Source of the DNA: Climacteris rufus
Taxonomy: Eukaryota > Chordata > Aves > Passeriformes > Climacteridae
DNA: 64,000 bases
NCBI GenBank assembly: GCA_013398175.1
Contig: VZRZ01007768.1
Span: forward strand, 560,105 to 624,104
Direction: 5' to 3'
The notes under the pieces were generated by a model, which was not told where the DNA came from, did not search any database, and was given only the letters and a program-made list of their open reading frames with translations. Positions within the stretch are counted from its first letter, which is position 1, and the number at the start of each line of letters is the position of its first letter. This document shows, piece by piece, positions 61,483-64,000 of the stretch. The translations under genes and the position numbers were made by a program.

Positions 61483-62985
61483 ACACATGTACTTTTAAAA
61501 TGTGATGATGCCTTCTTGGCCTCAGCTCCCAGTGAGCAGAAGTGACAGCAGCAGAACTGACCAGGTGTTTTTACTGTCCCAGTGCTCATTTGTGTACCAG
61601 GGTGGAGAGAGCAGCAGATTTGAGTAGCAGAACATCAGCATGAGGTTTTCAAAACAGTGCAGCTGTGGAATCCCCTTGCCTTAAATTTTCAGGGTTTTAC
61701 AGGGGATGTGGACAGGGATGTAGCACTACAGGTTGTCTACTGCTATTTTAGTATCAACATAGCACAGTTTTGGCCGGTTGATTGAAACTGGCAAGGATGT
61801 TGTACACATGGCAACTGCAAATAATGTCCAACAAATGGTCTGAGTCAGGAGAGGATGCTGTTCCTCTCATTTTTATATGGTGTATTTCAGCTCACTGGAA
61901 AGGCCATTTTCCTTTTATCCAGTGCATTTTTTTGTAGCAGCCTTTTCCTCCCTGACTAGTATTTTGGTAATTCATAACAGGAACTGTTAAATATAGGTAC
62001 AGTTCCTCTGTATTTCAGTGGAACACTGAAATCCCAGCTAAGTCTGACAATCTGCTGCCTTATTGCACAAATGCCAACTTGTAAGAGAACTTTAGGCCTG
62101 CAAAGACCACACTATGCATGTGACTCCTGGGGAGAATAGCAGATGACTGAATATGGCTGAGAACACACTTCAGATGTAGATGGAGATTGCAATGTGCAGG
62201 AGGTTTGAATGTAGGACTCCTGTGAACTCTGGATTCACAAGGGCTAATTTTTAACAGCCTGGGCTTCCACTGTAGTTAGTACAGAGAAAAAGATTTCTCC
62301 AGGAGATTGTTCAGTGCAGGTGTGTTAATGGAGAAATTCTGAACTGCTCTTTGGAGCCACTTTCTCTCCTATTCCTTCACTTCTCCTGGAGCTTTAAGAA
62401 CCAGCCATGCTTGATTAATTCCACTAAGCTGAAATGAGTTTGTGTGATAAAACATCAGTCTGGTCTTTACTATGCAATGATTAAAACAAGGGAAGACAAA
62501 GTTGGCATTATATACAGGAAAAAAATAGGAAGAAAATATATTGGAGAAATTCTAATATGCATTAAAAGAAAAACATGATAGAATAGGCATCCAAGTCTTT
62601 CCTTCTTACCCAGCTCAGGCACTCTGGTTAAACGTATTTAATTTACACCTAGTGTGGGTTGATACCTGCTGTCACATAGACAGAGATTCCTGAACTCATT
62701 CCATGTGTAGTCTATCCAGAGATGAAGACAAGCTCCCCAGAGGGAAAATTTAATATATTTAAGCCATATCACTATCCCAATATTTGCCTTTCTAATATAG
62801 AACAAAATAAATAGAAAGCATTCTATATTTTTAATAATGAAATTATTTCTATTAGCATTTCCTTTTTAAGGCAGTGGAAAATATGATAAAGGTATTTTGA
62901 TTTGATGGGACAGATAAAATATAACCATTGGCTCTCATCTGTGTACGGTATATTGTACTGTAATAAAACATTTTGCTAACCCACA
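61483..62985 (+). other. HS1BP3: HS1BP3 3' UTR
   Basis: Non-coding sequence follows the TGA for about 1.5 kb without a recognisable repeat. It becomes AT-rich after about 62400, which is common in distal 3' UTRs. The end is inferred from the AATAAA at 62962-62967 and the GT-rich stretch after it. An alternative, weaker AATAAA lies at 62806-62811. Confidence 0.7.
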
Positions 62986-63012
62986 GGTGGTGGTGGTGTG
63001 GTTGTTCTCTAA
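62962..63012 (+). terminator. Predicted HS1BP3 polyadenylation site
   Basis: The hexamer AATAAA at 62962-62967 is followed after about 15-20 bases by candidate cleavage positions (around 62980-62985). A GT-rich run (ggtggtggtggtgtggttg) then begins at about 62986. Signal, spacing and downstream GU-rich element form the textbook mammalian/avian poly(A) arrangement. The AATAAA at 62806 lacks such an element nearby. Confidence 0.75.
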
Positions 63013-64000
63013 GTTGTACAGTAGCAGCAAAGGATGGATTTAACCTGTGAGGAGTGTTCCATGGTGTTAAAGTGTAAGTATGAAACCAAAAATGTATCTG
63101 TGCTCGTATTTCCTCTGAGAGCAGCTAAAGGTAGAGCTACGTTTGGCCAACAGTAGCACCTGATCCTGTCTGTTCCCACAGTGTCCTTGGGCAATTAGGA
63201 ATCTTGTTTATCCCATCCTGCAAAAGGGGAATAAAAGCAGTGAGGAGAAAATAAATGGCTTGCCAGAGAGCAAGCAGGGAATAGCAGGCAGGAGAAGTTA
63301 ATTCAGGGCAGCCTTCCTGTTGCACTCCCTGCTGTCATGAACAACCACTGTATATTTAACTGAGGGCTCAGGGAGCATCATCTCCATTTTATTCAGCAGT
63401 GTTTGAGGACACTGCTTGCACTTCTGCATTTTTGGCCTACAGCCCATCACATGGCCTGAACACTGCTAAAACTTCCAAACTGCAGGCCATGGATTTAATG
63501 CCCAGTAGTCTGAGTGGAGATCTTCACCCTCAGTGGGAAATCAAGAGAGGAGGATTTCTTAAAGTATGGCAGAGAAATCATTGAAGAACAGCGCTGGCAG
63601 CATCCTGGACTGACCAGTTTGTCCTCTGTCCTGCCCTGAGCAGGACCATCTGTCCTGTGTCCTGCTCCTGGCAGTTCTTGCTGGCCAGGACAAGATGTTA
63701 GTGATGGGACACTGCAGCTGGAAGAACAGGCAGCTGCCACTGCAGGACGTGGTGCCTGAGCATTGGCACTGAATGATTCTTGCAGTGGCAGTAATGATGC
63801 CAGAATTATCTCTCATAGACATTTTTTTAACCTGTCCTTAAAGGTTTGCCTGTCTGGAGGGCAGTGCTGTGATGTCACAGCCTCCCAGGTTGTGCCACTG
63901 CAATGCTTTGCCATCTTTTCCTGCTGTTGGATGTAACTCTTCCTTCCTGAAACTTAATCTTGTTACCCCTAATTCTCATCACCACAGACACAGTACCAAG
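62986..64000. other. Downstream intergenic DNA
   Basis: After the predicted poly(A) site I see no exon or RNA gene. The last 150 bases (ccttcctgaaacttaatcttg and neighbours) loosely resemble an antisense LINE 3' region of the CR1/L3 type, but the match is too weak to call. Confidence 0.5.

Larger units (their letters stand above)
13257..62985 (+). other. HS1BP3: HS1BP3 gene, whole locus from start codon to predicted poly(A) site
   Basis: Seven coding segments on the + strand, each bounded by AG/GT splice sites, join into one 1155-nt reading frame (384 residues plus TGA). I recognise the product as HCLS1-binding protein 3 from the PX domain, the acidic middle, the short motifs LTIFEEE, DEGLFGP, LLLPAACE and DILQYIQ, and the C-terminal SLF. 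As I recall it, the human protein is about 392 residues, so this copy looks full length. Family knowledge: HS1BP3 binds the SH3-containing haematopoietic protein HS1 and has been linked to phosphatidic-acid-dependent restraint of autophagy. Intron phases are 2, 0, 1, 2, 1, 2. The 5' UTR and transcription start are not visible because a 37-N gap ends 15 bases before the ATG. No second gene is seen inside the introns on either strand. Confidence 0.95.

Noticed and set aside
62806..62811. Upstream AATAAA as the main HS1BP3 poly(A) signal
   Set aside because: It lacks a nearby GT-rich downstream element, which the later AATAAA at 62962 has. It may be a minor site.
63820..64000. Possible antisense LINE (CR1/L3-like) at the window end
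   Set aside because: Only a loose resemblance to the ttcctgatgtccaacct type box is seen, and the window ends before it can be confirmed.

Overview
This window is vertebrate nuclear DNA, most likely from a bird. The evidence is a multi-exon gene with canonical GT/AG introns, many CR1 LINE fragments in both orientations, two LTR-type retroviral remnants that look avian, and one eukaryotic tRNA gene. I see no bacterial, viral or organellar coding region. Nearly all open reading frames longer than 60 codons are chance or repeat-derived.

The only protein-coding gene I can support is HS1BP3 (HCLS1-binding protein 3) on the + strand. It has seven coding exons: 13257-13300, 17348-17513, 27311-27518, 29355-29574, 51125-51276, 51779-51914 and 61254-61482. 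They join without a frame break into 384 residues plus a stop. The protein has an N-terminal PX domain (exons 1-3), an acidic linker (exon 4), two short acidic LF-type motifs (exons 5-6) and a proline/lysine-rich tail (exon 7). The 3' UTR of about 1.5 kb ends near 62985 at an AATAAA signal followed by a GT-rich element. Introns, about 47 kb in total, fill most of the window.

The HS1BP3 5' end lies in a GC- and CpG-rich island, about 12.54-13.72 kb. The island holds a 58-bp GC-rich tandem repeat, a complete tRNA-Ser(AGA) gene, a 37-N assembly gap that starts on the base after the tRNA, the start codon, and just downstream an exact 92-bp tandem duplication. The 15 bases before the ATG are a perfect reverse complement of part of the 58-bp repeat, so an inverted repeat encloses the tRNA and the gap. 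This is the most unusual structure in the window; it may be real foldback DNA or an assembly artefact.

Region by region: 1-12.5 kb is intergenic, with a CR1 3' end (2.48-2.89 kb), a 12-copy 59-bp minisatellite (8.64-9.35 kb) and an older CR1 (12.14-12.53 kb). Introns 1 and 2 carry three CR1 pieces, a small cluster of CpG-rich palindromes (20.58-20.66 kb) and an antisense LTR (24.1-24.7 kb). Intron 4 (21.5 kb) carries an antisense LTR of about 850 bp, a CR1 3' end and a 25-bp pyrimidine-rich minisatellite ending 99 bp before exon 5. Intron 6 carries a decayed antisense CR1 ORF2 endonuclease segment and a CR1 3' end. The last 1 kb is downstream intergenic DNA. I found no convincing new biological system; the main leads are the promoter/tRNA/gap architecture and the LF-acidic motifs.
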